From Polyangiaceae bacterium (lineage in GTDB: Bacteria; Myxococcota_A; Polyangia; Polyangiales; Polyangiaceae), in the NCBI GenBank assembly GCA_041389725.1, contig JAWKRG010000003.1:992001-1056000 (forward strand): a DNA stretch of 64,000 bases, written 5' to 3'. Position 1 is the first letter of the stretch. Every line of letters begins with the position of its first letter. Shown here piece after piece: positions 43,505 to 52,693 of the stretch. Under the pieces are notes generated by a model, which was given only the letters and a program-made list of their open reading frames with translations, searched no databases and had not been told where the DNA came from. The translations under genes were made by a program, and so were the position numbers.

Positions 43505-44757
43505 CGTTCGATACTCACTCGACCAGAGCTTCGTGGGTCAGGACTTCTGAGCGCTAGATCCCAGACCGCCGTCGCCACCAAGACCACCAGCCCGGATGCC
43601 ATCAACACGTCGGCCGTGGTGTTCTGTGCGTGCAAACGATCCAGCGTCGCAGTGGAGGGCTCGCGATCGAAATCGGACTTCGTGCCTCGGGCGATCAGGC
43701 CCGTCACGGCCCCCCCGGCCAATAGCGCGCCGCCGGTGCCGTAGCCCACCCAACGCCATCCGGGCCAAGCGCGGTCGCTTGGATCCACGAGTTCGTAGTC
43801 GATTCGAGTCGCAGCCCCGGGCTCGAACAGGACGACGTTCTGCCAAGGTTCGCGCGCTGGTGCATGCACCTCGATGCGCCGTCGTCCGGGCTCCACCCCC
43901 TGCAGAGTCAAGGGCGCCTCGCCGGCTCTGCGGCCGTCGAGCCAGACCTCCGCGCCCGGTGCGTTGCCGCGAACCGTGAGCACACTCGTCTCGACCGCAA
44001 GCCGTTTCAGGCTCGGAGTGAGAACCGTGTCGCCTCCCTTGGAAATGCGCGCGACGAGTATCTGCTCTTGATGACCCGCACTACTCACCACGATGCGGTA
44101 CTCGCCAAGCGGAAGGTCCGTCGAAAACGGCATCTTCCCGAGCTCCTGCGCCTCGCCCTCCAATCGCACGCTCGCACCGACTGGTGTGCCACGCACCTGC
44201 AGGCGCCCACGGTGCACGGGCAGCACCAGCCGAACTTCGACCGTCTGCCCCAGGGTCGCCTCTACGGTGGCGGCTGCGTCGTCGTGGCGATCCAGTCGCG
44301 CCTTGACGAGGTGCTTGCCCGCCGTCACGGCCAGTCGGCGCGGCGCGTTGCCCAAGGAGCCGAGTTCTTCCCGATCGACGAACAACTGCGCTCCGGGCGG
44401 CTCGGTCTTCACGTCGACGACCGCAACCTCTCGAGCCAGCGCATCGCGCCGCTCGACTCCGGCGTCACGCTGTGGCCCTGCTGGGACCATCGTCAGGTAG
44501 GTCTCGTTCCAGTTGTACGCGTCGGCCTTTCGGTCCAAGAAGTCGAAAGTTTGAACGATGTTCAGCACCACGTTCGGATTGGGTGCGAGCCGCTGCGACG
44601 CGATGAAGCGGTCGATGGCTTCGGTGTAGCGCTTTTGCTTGTAGAGTTCCGCCCCAAGCTCGTACTGCAGCTGTGCTTCGCTAGCCGCATCCGCGCGCGC
44701 CATGCTAGGGACGCAAAGCAGGACGCAGATCAGCAGCGGCAAGGCTCCGAACCTCAT
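43501..44757 (-). CDS. TPR/PEGA-domain protein
   Basis: The 418-residue protein has a signal peptide (ending about MARADA), a TPR-like pair near residues 27-75 (ELGAELYKQKRYTEAIDRFIASQRLAP), and three PEGA-type beta motifs (VVDVKTEPPGAQLFVDREELGS, RLQVRGTPVGASVRLEGEAQE, LTVRGNAPGAEVWLDGRRAGEAPLTLQG). Two membrane segments near the C-terminus (GYGTGGALLAGGAVTGLI; VLMASGLVVLVATAVWDL) anchor it. It overlaps both neighbours by 4 bp, so the kinase, this protein and the Cys-rich lipoprotein are likely one operon. PEGA proteins often act as sensor or anchor domains for such kinases. Confidence 0.85.
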   Translation of the reverse strand: MRFGALPLLICVLLCVPSMARADAASEAQLQYELGAELYKQKRYTEAIDRFIASQRLAPNPNVVLNIVQTFDFLDRKADAYNWNETYLTMVPAGPQRDAGVERRDALAREVAVVDVKTEPPGAQLFVDREELGSLGNAPRRLAVTAGKHLVKARLDRHDDAAATVEATLGQTVEVRLVLPVHRGRLQVRGTPVGASVRLEGEAQELGKMPFSTDLPLGEYRIVVSSAGHQEQILVARISKGGDTVLTPSLKRLAVETSVLTVRGNAPGAEVWLDGRRAGEAPLTLQGVEPGRRRIEVHAPAREPWQNVVLFEPGAATRIDYELVDPSDRAWPGWRWVGYGTGGALLAGGAVTGLIARGTKSDFDREPSTATLDRLHAQNTTADVLMASGLVVLVATAVWDLALRSPDPRSSGRVSIER

Positions 44758-46052
44758 GGCGGCACCAAGGGTGGGGCCTGGCGCGGCGTTTCGGTGATCT
44801 TTGGCGTAGGTAGCGCCTTGGGCCTGGGCCGGGGTCTGGCTACTGGAGTTGGAGGCGCCGTGGCCGCGGGTAGCGAACTGGCCGAAGGCGGCGGCACCGG
44901 GCTAGACGACACCCGCACCGAGGACTGGACTTCTCGCGTCGCGACGGGCAACTGTGCCGAAGCGGAAGAAGCCGCTGCCACCGTCCCCGGGCGCCGGACC
45001 AAGCCGACAACGATGGCGGCCAGTCCGAGCGCGACCACAACCCAAAGCCAGAGCATTCCGCGACGTTGGTGGGTCGGTCGGTTGCCGGTGAGCGCCTCTA
45101 CGGCGAGCGGCCCCGCGGGCGCGTCACTGCTGGAATCGTCACGACGACCCGAGTCGGTGTCCGCGGCCGCTGGCCCGGGCATGACGGACGTGGCGCCGCG
45201 AGAGGCCCCCCGCTCGAGCGCTTCAGCGAAAGCGTGCATGCTTTGCGGTCGCGACGCCGGCTCCTTCTGCAGCGCCGCTTCCAGCAAAGAACTCAGCCAA
45301 GCCGGGGTGTCGGGACGCAGTTCGGAGGGAGTCGCTGGTTGCTCCATCGTGATCTTGTAGAACAGCTCAGGCAGACTCCCGGCATCCAGCGGGGGGCGAC
45401 CGGCGAGCGCGTGGTAGAGAATGGCGCCGACCGAGTAGACGTCGGCACGCACGTCGACCTGTTTGGAATCGCGCAACTGCTCCGGGGCCATGTATAGGGG
45501 AGTTCCCAGCACTGCGCCGGTGCGCGTGCTCGCTCCGCTGCCGTCGAACAGCAGCTTGGCGATCCCAAAGTCCAAGACCTTCACTCGCCAGCGCCCTGCG
45601 CGGCCATGGCACAGGAATACGTTCGCGGGCTTCAAGTCCCGGTGGATGATCCCGGCGTCGTGGGCGGCCGCCACCGCGTCCGCCAACTCTCTTCCCAGGC
45701 GCACTACTTCGTCGATGGGCAGGGCGCCTTCACGACGCATGCGCGCCTCCAGCTCTTCCCCGTCGAGCAACTCCATCACGAGGAACACGCCGTCCTCGTC
45801 GGTGCCGAGGTCCAGTACGTCCACGATGCCGGGGTGACCGATCCGAGCCGCAGCGCGCGCCTCGTTTTCGAACCGACGGAGCATGTCCGGCGCGTCGGTG
45901 AACTCGCGCAGCATTCGCTTCACGGCGACGGGGCGACGGAGCTCCAGGTGCTCCGCCTCGAACACGGCGCCCATTCCACCTGCTGCCAGCTGCCGCAGGA
46001 TTCGATAGCGGCCGCCCACGACGGCTGAGGGCTCAGTCTGGTCCGTCGCCAC
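44754..46052 (-). CDS. Hanks-type Ser/Thr protein kinase
   Basis: The 432-residue kinase starts with GTG. It has the Gly loop AAGGMGAV near residues 23-30, catalytic Lys 45 (VAVKRM), HRD at 137-139 (HRDLKPANV), DFG at 161-163 and APE near 189. A membrane segment (residues 333-352) divides the kinase from a short Pro/Ala-rich outer part (PRPRPKALPTPKITETPRQ). All catalytic residues are present. It heads an operon with a PEGA protein and a Cys-rich lipoprotein. Confidence 0.94.
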   Translation of the reverse strand: MATDQTEPSAVVGGRYRILRQLAAGGMGAVFEAEHLELRRPVAVKRMLREFTDAPDMLRRFENEARAAARIGHPGIVDVLDLGTDEDGVFLVMELLDGEELEARMRREGALPIDEVVRLGRELADAVAAAHDAGIIHRDLKPANVFLCHGRAGRWRVKVLDFGIAKLLFDGSGASTRTGAVLGTPLYMAPEQLRDSKQVDVRADVYSVGAILYHALAGRPPLDAGSLPELFYKITMEQPATPSELRPDTPAWLSSLLEAALQKEPASRPQSMHAFAEALERGASRGATSVMPGPAAADTDSGRRDDSSSDAPAGPLAVEALTGNRPTHQRRGMLWLWVVVALGLAAIVVGLVRRPGTVAAASSASAQLPVATREVQSSVRVSSSPVPPPSASSLPAATAPPTPVARPRPRPKALPTPKITETPRQAPPLVPP

Positions 46053-46141
46053 GACGACAGAATGCTAGCCGGTGTCTCCGCACACGCCGCGAAGTATTCG
46101 TCGGTGGCCCGCTTCTCCCAGAAAAACGGGAAGAATCTCGA

Positions 46142-47365
46142 TCAGGGCATGCAGCAGACGGTGGCTTCGCCGCCGGGTGCCGCCGTTCCCGAGAGTGTCG
46201 GCGTGGAAGCGGGGCAGGTGCCCGTCGGCTGCGGCGTGTATTGGCCCCATTGGGAAGCGTCGATGTCGTTGTTCGGCACGCCGCAACCGGACACCGTCGA
46301 ATACCAGATTTGTATCCCCGAGCAACCGGACCTGAACGTGACGTCGCCGCCGCACGTCGACGTCGCCGAGCCACAGGTGCAGGTCGAGCACGCACGCGTG
46401 TCGCTGAAGCTGTCGTAGGTCGTCACCTTCGACGTGTACCCCGGTGGACAGGCAAAGTTGCCCGGACGCGAGACGCACAGCTTGTAGGGCGCGAAGGCCT
46501 GCGACACGCAAGTTTGATTCGCTGCGCAGGTTCCGGGTTGTGGCGTGCTGCCCCCGCAGGCTCTCGCCTGCTCGCCCCAGGTCGGGGTCGGCAGTGTGTG
46601 GTTCGCTTTAGGCGCACATGTGCCGTGGTTGCTGGGGGCCGGTCTTATCAAGTCGACCTTTCCGACGCTCTTCGCCGTGGCGAGCTTGCACTGCGAGGAG
46701 GTGCCCGACCAAACGGGACTGCCACCGACGAAGCAGCCAGCCACCGAGTCGCTCACGTCCACCACTGACGCCGCGCCGGTGCACGCGATGCCCGCAGCCG
46801 GATCGCAGCTACACGAGCACGCGGCGCTGCCTGGGGTGAAGCCTACGAAGGCATCGTTTAGTTTCGTCGGATACTCCGAAGGACATGCGGGCGGTGCGGC
46901 TGCACCTTTGTAGAAAGCTCGCGGCGCACTCCAACCCGCACCGGGATCCGGCGCGCACACGGACGTAGTGGTATTGCAGGCGGGCGCACCGCCGCTACCG
47001 CCACTCCCACCGGTCGCGCCGCCGGTACCGCCCGTTGCACCACCGGTGCCGCCTGTCGCGCCACCCGTACCGCCTGTTGCACCTCCGACGCCACCGTCGA
47101 CGCCGCCAGCGCCCGAGGCACCCGAGCTACCGCTGCTGCCGGAAGAACCGGAGGCGCCAGAGCTTCCCGAGGTTCCACCGGTCGCGCCTCCGCTACCCCC
47201 GCCACTTCCGCCGCTGCTCGTCGCACCAGATCCGGACGATCCCGAGCTGCCCCCACCAACACCAGCGGTGCCGCCAGTGGCGTTGAAGGAGCGTTCATCA
47301 CCTCCACCACAGGCCACGACCAGGCACAACACGACACCCGAAGAAATGACTCCACGCAAGCGCAT
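46142..47365 (-). CDS. Gly/Ser-linker lipoprotein with Cys-rich domain (paralogue A)
   Basis: The 407-residue product starts at ATG 47365, which has GAGGTG upstream; a GTG three codons earlier lies inside that ribosome site. A signal and lipobox VVAC precede a 100-residue Gly/Ser/Ala linker (GGATGGTGGATGGTGG...). The C-terminal domain has Cys-rich blocks: SCSCDP, WGEQARACGG, TRACSTCTCGSATSTC and a CC near the end. The same blocks occur in the same order in the protein at 52694-53839, so the two are paralogues. Function unknown; surface-exposed. Confidence 0.83.
   Translation of the reverse strand: MRLRGVISSGVVLCLVVACGGGDERSFNATGGTAGVGGGSSGSSGSGATSSGGSGGGSGGATGGTSGSSGASGSSGSSGSSGASGAGGVDGGVGGATGGTGGATGGTGGATGGTGGATGGSGGSGGAPACNTTTSVCAPDPGAGWSAPRAFYKGAAAPPACPSEYPTKLNDAFVGFTPGSAACSCSCDPAAGIACTGAASVVDVSDSVAGCFVGGSPVWSGTSSQCKLATAKSVGKVDLIRPAPSNHGTCAPKANHTLPTPTWGEQARACGGSTPQPGTCAANQTCVSQAFAPYKLCVSRPGNFACPPGYTSKVTTYDSFSDTRACSTCTCGSATSTCGGDVTFRSGCSGIQIWYSTVSGCGVPNNDIDASQWGQYTPQPTGTCPASTPTLSGTAAPGGEATVCCMP
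46970..47290. repeat. Gly/Ser-codon repeat tract
   Basis: Low-complexity DNA of imperfect 9-18-bp units (ggtgccgcc-like on the reverse strand) encodes the linker of the lipoprotein. A similar tract lies at 35830-36200. It is a likely site of replication slippage. Confidence 0.7.
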
Positions 47366-47509
47366 GCACTTCACCTCGAACGTCTAGCTTAGCCCCACAC
47401 GCCATCACGACGACACACTGCAGATGCGCCGAGCTGTTCGATTCACGCCACGGCACGTGACATGTGCGCACCGCGTGCCCTGCCGCGCGGTGCTCCGAGC
47501 AACATGATG

Positions 47510-48187
47510 TTATTCGGATCGCGCCACCCACAACGCGTCGTTGTTCAATTCACGCCAAGTGTGTGGGGCGCGTTCAGTGCGCGCTTCGAGCATCTGCAGG
47601 AGGGGAGCGAGATCCGCAGCTCGGTCCACGTCGAGGGCGGGCGGAAGTTCGACCAGGCGATAGCCAAGCTCGACGCAACGCGCACGCGTGCGAGCAAATA
47701 CTTGGTCCGTACTCCACGGCATGTCGCGGAACACGCGCACCTCCTCCAATGGCAACCCGATGAGGTAGTAGCCGCCGTCTTGGGCGGGACCCAGCAAGAC
47801 TTGCGAATCCTGCCAGACTTCGATTGCTTGGGTGATTGCGTCGAGTGGTGGCAAGGGAACGTCGCTGCCCACGATCATCACGCGCCCAGGGCGCAAACGC
47901 GCCTGGGCCGCTTCCATCCGCGCGCCCACGTCGCCTTCGGATTGCGTGAGGACGTGCCAGCCGGGCGGTGCGAGAGCGCTGAGCAACTCGAAGCCGTCGT
48001 GCTCTGGCGCCGCCAAGAGGACGCGTCGGTCGACCGGCAGCGCTTGGTAGGCCGTCAGCACGTCCCTCAGCATTGCTTCGGCCAGCCTTGCAGCAAGCAC
48101 GGCACCGATCTCGCGCGCGAGTCGCGTCTTGCAGTGCCCTGGCACGGGTGCCCGGGCCATGACCGCCAGCGTGATCACCTTCGACAT
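47510..48187 (-). CDS. DUF2064 / TIGR04282-type nucleotide-diphospho-sugar transferase-like protein
   Basis: The 225-residue protein has the DUF2064 pattern: VMARAPVPGHCKTRLAREIG at the start, TQSEGDVGARMEAAQ, VMIVGSDVPLPPLDAI, GPAQDGGYYLIGL, and a late ELPPALDVDRAADLAPLL. The family is related to GT-A glycosyltransferases and is found near arsenosugar and other small-molecule clusters, but its reaction is not well known. ATG 48187 is chosen over GTG 48196. Confidence 0.88.
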   Translation of the reverse strand: MSKVITLAVMARAPVPGHCKTRLAREIGAVLAARLAEAMLRDVLTAYQALPVDRRVLLAAPEHDGFELLSALAPPGWHVLTQSEGDVGARMEAAQARLRPGRVMIVGSDVPLPPLDAITQAIEVWQDSQVLLGPAQDGGYYLIGLPLEEVRVFRDMPWSTDQVFARTRARCVELGYRLVELPPALDVDRAADLAPLLQMLEARTERAPHTWRELNNDALWVARSE

Positions 48188-48375
48188 GTCTAGCACCAGC
48201 TCGAGGCGCGTGTGCCGAGCAGGACGTCCTGGCTCGGACCGAGGTGCTCCTCGATGTCACGTCGAGGTGACGGCATGAGCGCGCGCTACCGGCACCTCGA
48301 GGTAACGGCGCCCTCGAAACGACGCGGGAAACCCAGGAAGCCGCTCGGCACGATTCGTGGAGAAGGACCTGGGAG

Positions 48376-49377
48376 ATGTCCTGCCGCGCGCCCTTGGTCT
48401 TCACCCTCGTCAGTCTATTTCTGACGCACTTGGCCCAGGCGCAGGAGCCCGCTGCCGCCGAAGCGCTATTCGACTCGGGGGTCGCTGCGATGAAAGCCGG
48501 TCGCTACGATGACGCCTGCCCGAAGATCGAGGAGAGCCATCAGCTGGAGGCGCGGCCGGGAACGCTGTTCACCCTGGCAGAATGCTGGCGCAAGGCGGGC
48601 AAGACGGCCACGGCGTTGGCCCGATACAACGAGTACCTGCGCGTCTTCGAGCGCATGGACGCCGCAGAGCAGAAGAGGCAGCGCGGGCGCGACGGGTTTG
48701 CGCGGAAGCACGTCGCCAGCCTGGAGGAGACAGTTCCACATTTGGTGATCACGCTTTCCGCGCGGAGCCCAAAGGGGGCGATCGTGCTCATGAACGGTGT
48801 CGAACTCGGCGCCGCGGCGCTCGGCACGCCACTGCCCGTGGACCCGGGACACCATGAACTCGTCGTTCGTGCGTCCGATGGCACCGAGACGACGACGGCC
48901 CTGGACGTGACCAAAGGTGAGTCGAAGAGCGTCGAACTGGAAGTTCGGAGTCGACAGAAGGCACCAGAGGCGAGCCGGGACGAGCGCCCGTTGGCCACCG
49001 CTGGAGCACGGCGGCAGTCACAAGCCAAGGAATCCAATGCTCCGCCCTCGCACGGGCAACGCACGGCCGGATGGGTGCTTCTGGGCGTCGGAGCCGCAAG
49101 TGCCGTCGTGGGGACGGTGGCCGGCGTCCTCGTGCTCTCCAAGAAGAGCGAGCTGGAGCAGAACTGCGGCATAGGCGGCAACGCTGCAGCCTGCAATGCG
49201 GATGGCAAGCGCGAGGCCGACAGCGTTCAGACATTGGGACTGGTGAGCACCGTCGGCTTCGCGGTCGCAATAGCGGGCCTCGGCTCTGGGACCACTCTGC
49301 TACTCACGGCGCCCGAGCCGCAGCAGGCTAGCCGTGGTCGGCTCGGCGGCAGCGTCGCGCTTGGAGGACGGTTCTGA
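48376..49377 (+). CDS. TPR-like / PEGA-like exported membrane protein
   Basis: The 333-residue protein begins with a signal peptide (FTLVSLFLTHLAQAQ), then TPR-like helices (AEALFDSGVAAMKAGRYDDACPKIEESHQL) and a PEGA-like strand set (GAIVLMNGVELGAAALGTPLPVDPGHHELVV). Two membrane segments follow near the end (GWVLLGVGAASAVVGTVAGVLVL; GLVSTVGFAVAIAGLG). The layout mirrors the PEGA protein at 43501. It lies 17 bp before a Ser/Thr kinase gene and is likely in its operon, a second kinase/PEGA pair. Confidence 0.82.
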   Translation: MSCRAPLVFTLVSLFLTHLAQAQEPAAAEALFDSGVAAMKAGRYDDACPKIEESHQLEARPGTLFTLAECWRKAGKTATALARYNEYLRVFERMDAAEQKRQRGRDGFARKHVASLEETVPHLVITLSARSPKGAIVLMNGVELGAAALGTPLPVDPGHHELVVRASDGTETTTALDVTKGESKSVELEVRSRQKAPEASRDERPLATAGARRQSQAKESNAPPSHGQRTAGWVLLGVGAASAVVGTVAGVLVLSKKSELEQNCGIGGNAAACNADGKREADSVQTLGLVSTVGFAVAIAGLGSGTTLLLTAPEPQQASRGRLGGSVALGGRF

Positions 49378-49394
49378 TCGAGCCGAAGCGTGCG

Positions 49395-51221
49395 ATGCTC
49401 TTCTCCGTTCTTGCACAAAGCGGCGGTTGCCCGGACCTTCCACCCAGTAGCGTGTTCGCCAAGCGCTATCGTGTGAGCCGGCGCCTCGGCGCTGGCGGAT
49501 TCGGCAGCGTGTATGAATCCACACACTTGGTGACGGGTCGACGCTGCGCGCTCAAGGTGTTGCTGCCTCACCTGGCCCAGGATGCCGACTTTCGCGCTGG
49601 CTTCTTGCGCGAGTCCCGTGTGACCGCCCAGCTCGAGAGCGAACACATCGTGGACGTGTTGGACGCGGGCATCGACGACGACACCGACACCCCTTTCATG
49701 GTGATGGAGCTGCTGAACGGCGAGGATCTTTCGCGCCGACTGCGCCGAAAAGGGAAGTTCAGCCCCGCCGAAACCATCGTCTATCTGGGACAGGTGGCGT
49801 TGGCCCTGGAACAAGCCCACAAGTACGCCATCATTCATCGCGACCTGAAGCCTGGGAATCTGTTTCTGACGCGGCGCCTCGACGGGGGCCCCCTGGTCAA
49901 GATCCTGGATTTCGGCATCGCCAAGGTCCTCGCCGAACAGTCCACGCGCAGCGTGACCACGAGTGCGGGAACACCGCTCTACATGGCACCCGAGCAATTC
50001 CGCCGGGAAGCCGTCTCGGCACAGGTGGACGTGTACGCCTTGGGCATGTTGGCCTTCATCTTCCTCGTCGGGAAACACTACTTTCGCCTCGAGCGCGAGC
50101 AGTGCGAGAACGCGTACGCCCTGGCTCTGACCCTCGTCGAGGGACCTGCAGAAAGCGCAACGGCTCGCGCCGCGCGCTACGGTGCGCAATTGCCACCTGC
50201 CTTCAACCACTGGTTCGCGCGCGCCAGCCACGCAGACCCGAGACAACGCCACGGAAGCGCTCGCGACGCGGTCATCGATTTGTGCGCGTGCTTTGGCATC
50301 CCGGTCCCCGAGGAACTGCGAGAGAGACCAAGCAAGGAGCGTGTCGGCGCCCTGAGCGTGTACGTGGAGTCGGCGATTCCTCCAGAGTTTCGGGCAGCAC
50401 CGAGCGCACCCGCCCCCAACTCCGTACCTCGAGGGCCCCAAGCCCCTGGGGAGTTCCAAGGGAAAGCGACAACAAGTATCGGGCCGAGCAGCGGAGCCCG
50501 ACACGATGCCAAGGCCACGTTGGAATCACCGGTGCATCCGCCACGGTCCGCGACCGGCACCTCCGCCTCGCACGCCCCTAGCAACGCCATTCCCTTCTCG
50601 ACCATCACAGCGACCACGCGAGAGCTCGCGCAACCTCCGCCGGTCCTGGCCCAAACGGTCGTGGACTCGCACGGCACGGTGCCACCGAGTTCGGCGGCGC
50701 CAACCCAGCCCATGCGCATCAGCGAAGCATCCGCGCCCCGCATCTCCCTCCCAGAGCCCACGGGACACCCCGTCTCGATGCCCACGGCCGCGCCGGCATC
50801 ATCACCAATGGCGAAGCGGGGTAGCACCGGCCTCGTTGCGGTGTTGGCCCTTGGTGCGGGTGTCGCCGTCCTGTCAGTGGTGGCGTCAGTCGTCGCCCTA
50901 CGCATGCCCCACCTTCAGCGTCCACCCGCGCTCGCGCACATGTCTCTTCCGAACCCACCGCTGACGCGCACGCCAGCGGCGGCGAGCGCAGCACCCACGA
51001 CGAGCACGAGCCCGGGGCTCGACTCACCGCTAACCAAGTCCAGTGAGCGCAGCTCGGGCACGACGGCACGACCAGCAAGCCGAACGCCTGCCGCGCCTGC
51101 CTCGAGTGCAGTGCCGACGGCGCCAGCGCCGGACGACGTCCCGGTTTCGCCCACACCGAAGCCCGCGTCGCCGCCGACGAAAGCAGGCGAAACCCCCGAC
51201 ACTCTCTACTCGCGCGAGTGA
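49395..51221 (+). CDS. Hanks-type Ser/Thr protein kinase with long Pro-rich region
   Basis: The 608-residue kinase has a Gly loop GAGGFG at 32-37, Lys 54, HRD at 148-150 (HRDLKPGNLFL), DFG at 172-174 and APE near 198-200. A long Pro/Ser/Ala-rich region follows, then one membrane segment (GLVAVLALGAGVAVLSVVASVVAL, near residue 485) and a second Pro/Ser/Thr-rich stretch outside. No folded extracytoplasmic sensor is seen. The paired TPR/PEGA gene is upstream and an FHA sigma-54 activator is immediately downstream on the same strand, a plausible phospho-signalling output. Confidence 0.93.
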   Translation: MLFSVLAQSGGCPDLPPSSVFAKRYRVSRRLGAGGFGSVYESTHLVTGRRCALKVLLPHLAQDADFRAGFLRESRVTAQLESEHIVDVLDAGIDDDTDTPFMVMELLNGEDLSRRLRRKGKFSPAETIVYLGQVALALEQAHKYAIIHRDLKPGNLFLTRRLDGGPLVKILDFGIAKVLAEQSTRSVTTSAGTPLYMAPEQFRREAVSAQVDVYALGMLAFIFLVGKHYFRLEREQCENAYALALTLVEGPAESATARAARYGAQLPPAFNHWFARASHADPRQRHGSARDAVIDLCACFGIPVPEELRERPSKERVGALSVYVESAIPPEFRAAPSAPAPNSVPRGPQAPGEFQGKATTSIGPSSGARHDAKATLESPVHPPRSATGTSASHAPSNAIPFSTITATTRELAQPPPVLAQTVVDSHGTVPPSSAAPTQPMRISEASAPRISLPEPTGHPVSMPTAAPASSPMAKRGSTGLVAVLALGAGVAVLSVVASVVALRMPHLQRPPALAHMSLPNPPLTRTPAAASAAPTTSTSPGLDSPLTKSSERSSGTTARPASRTPAAPASSAVPTAPAPDDVPVSPTPKPASPPTKAGETPDTLYSRE

Positions 51222-51284
51222 GCCCGCCACGACCGATGCTTGCTGCAGTGGAACCCGTTCACGGCATCGTGCAACACTCCGCCC

Positions 51285-52655
51285 ATGACGTCGGGCGCGG
51301 AAACGACCATTGCGGCAGACGCGCCCGACCTCAGCCCAGGTCGGGCTCTTCAAGCCAAGGTGGTCGTCGTGGGAGGACCCGACCTCGGCAAGGAGATGGC
51401 GGTGACGGGCGAACACGTCGTCGGTTCCGCAGAAGGTGTGGCGTTGCGCTTGTCAGACCCGCGAGTCTCGCGCCGACACGCGGAGTTTCGCTTGGTGGAT
51501 CGGCGACTGATGGTGCGTGACCTCGGCAGCCGCAACGGCACCTACCTGGGGCACACCCGTGTCGTGGAAAGCGAGGCCCCGCTCGGTTCCCTGGTGCAAG
51601 TGGGCGACTCGACACTGGCAGTACAACCTCGCTGGTACACGCGCGAGGTGCCGCCATCCGAGCACAGCGAGTTCGGGGACCTGGTGGGCACCTCGCTGCG
51701 CATGCGCGAGATCTTCGCGATTCTGGAGCGAGTCTCGAGCACCGACGTGACGGTGTTGATCGAAGGCGAAAGCGGCACGGGCAAGGAGCTAGCGGCCCGT
51801 GCCCTGCGCAATGCCTCATTGCGCGCCACGCGGCCCTACGTCATCTTCGATTGCGCGGCGGTGCCGCGTGACCTGGCCGAGTCCGAGCTCTTCGGACACA
51901 AGCGTGGTGCGTTCTCCGGTGCCGTGGCAGATCGAGCTGGGGCATTCCAGCAAGCCCATGGCGGCACCATCTACCTCGACGAATTGGGAGAGCTCCCCCT
52001 GGAGCTTCAGCCCAAGTTGCTGCGCGTGCTGGAGACGGCGGAAGTACGGCGCGTGGGCGACGACACGATGCGCAAGGTGGACGTTCGCGTCATTGCTGCC
52101 ACCAACCGCGACCTGCAAGCGGAAGTGCGGCGCGGTCGGTTCCGCGAGGATCTGCTCTACCGCCTCGAAGTAGTGAAGATCCGCTTGCCCCCCCTGCGAG
52201 AACGGCTGGAAGACGTGCCCACCCTCGTTCAGCGGCTTCTGGCGGGCAAGCTGGACGTCGATGCACCGATCACAGGCTCCAATCTCAATCGGCTCGTTTC
52301 CTACGCGTGGCCGGGAAACGTCCGCGAGCTTCGCAACGTGCTGGATCGTGCCCTTGCCCTCTCGGACCAATCCCGCGGCAAACCCAGCTTTGGGGACTTG
52401 GTACTCAATCTCGGTCCTACCGAGGACCAACCGTCGACGCTTGGATCGCAGCTGCCCGGTGTTGCGTCGCCCCTTCCTTTCAAGGACGCCAAAGAGCTGC
52501 TGCTGTCCCAGTTCGAGCGTGCCTACCTGGATGCGCTGTTGGAGCGACACAGGGGAAATCACACCCAGGCAGCCGAAGCGGCCGGGCTCAGTCGCAAGCA
52601 CCTGTACGATCTGCTGCGCAAGCACTTCGGCAACGTGTCCGGGTCGGACGACTGA
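51285..52655 (+). CDS. FHA-domain sigma-54-dependent activator with GAFSGA loop
   Basis: From ATG 51285 the product has 456 residues. An FHA domain (EHVVGSAEGVALRLSDPRVSRRHAEFRL, then DLGSRNGTYLGH) would bind phosphothreonine. The AAA+ domain has Walker A GESGTGKE at 161-168, Walker B near LDELGE, and arginine motifs. The sigma-54 contact loop reads GAFSGA at 208-213 instead of GAFTGA. A Fis-type HTH (NHTQAAEAAGLSRKHLYDLLRKHFG) ends the protein. It follows the kinase at 49395. No receiver domain is present. Confidence 0.93.
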   Translation: MTSGAETTIAADAPDLSPGRALQAKVVVVGGPDLGKEMAVTGEHVVGSAEGVALRLSDPRVSRRHAEFRLVDRRLMVRDLGSRNGTYLGHTRVVESEAPLGSLVQVGDSTLAVQPRWYTREVPPSEHSEFGDLVGTSLRMREIFAILERVSSTDVTVLIEGESGTGKELAARALRNASLRATRPYVIFDCAAVPRDLAESELFGHKRGAFSGAVADRAGAFQQAHGGTIYLDELGELPLELQPKLLRVLETAEVRRVGDDTMRKVDVRVIAATNRDLQAEVRRGRFREDLLYRLEVVKIRLPPLRERLEDVPTLVQRLLAGKLDVDAPITGSNLNRLVSYAWPGNVRELRNVLDRALALSDQSRGKPSFGDLVLNLGPTEDQPSTLGSQLPGVASPLPFKDAKELLLSQFERAYLDALLERHRGNHTQAAEAAGLSRKHLYDLLRKHFGNVSGSDD

Positions 52656-52693
52656 CGCCAGGAAATGGGTTGACCCCATCGCTGCGCCGCGAC

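Noticed and set aside
43864..45360. A 498-codon forward open frame opposite the PEGA and kinase genes
   Set aside because: It crosses two well-supported reverse-strand genes and shows no family pattern.
49227..50504. A 425-codon reverse open frame opposite the kinase at 49395
   Set aside because: It mirrors kinase codons; composition is typical of an antisense shadow.
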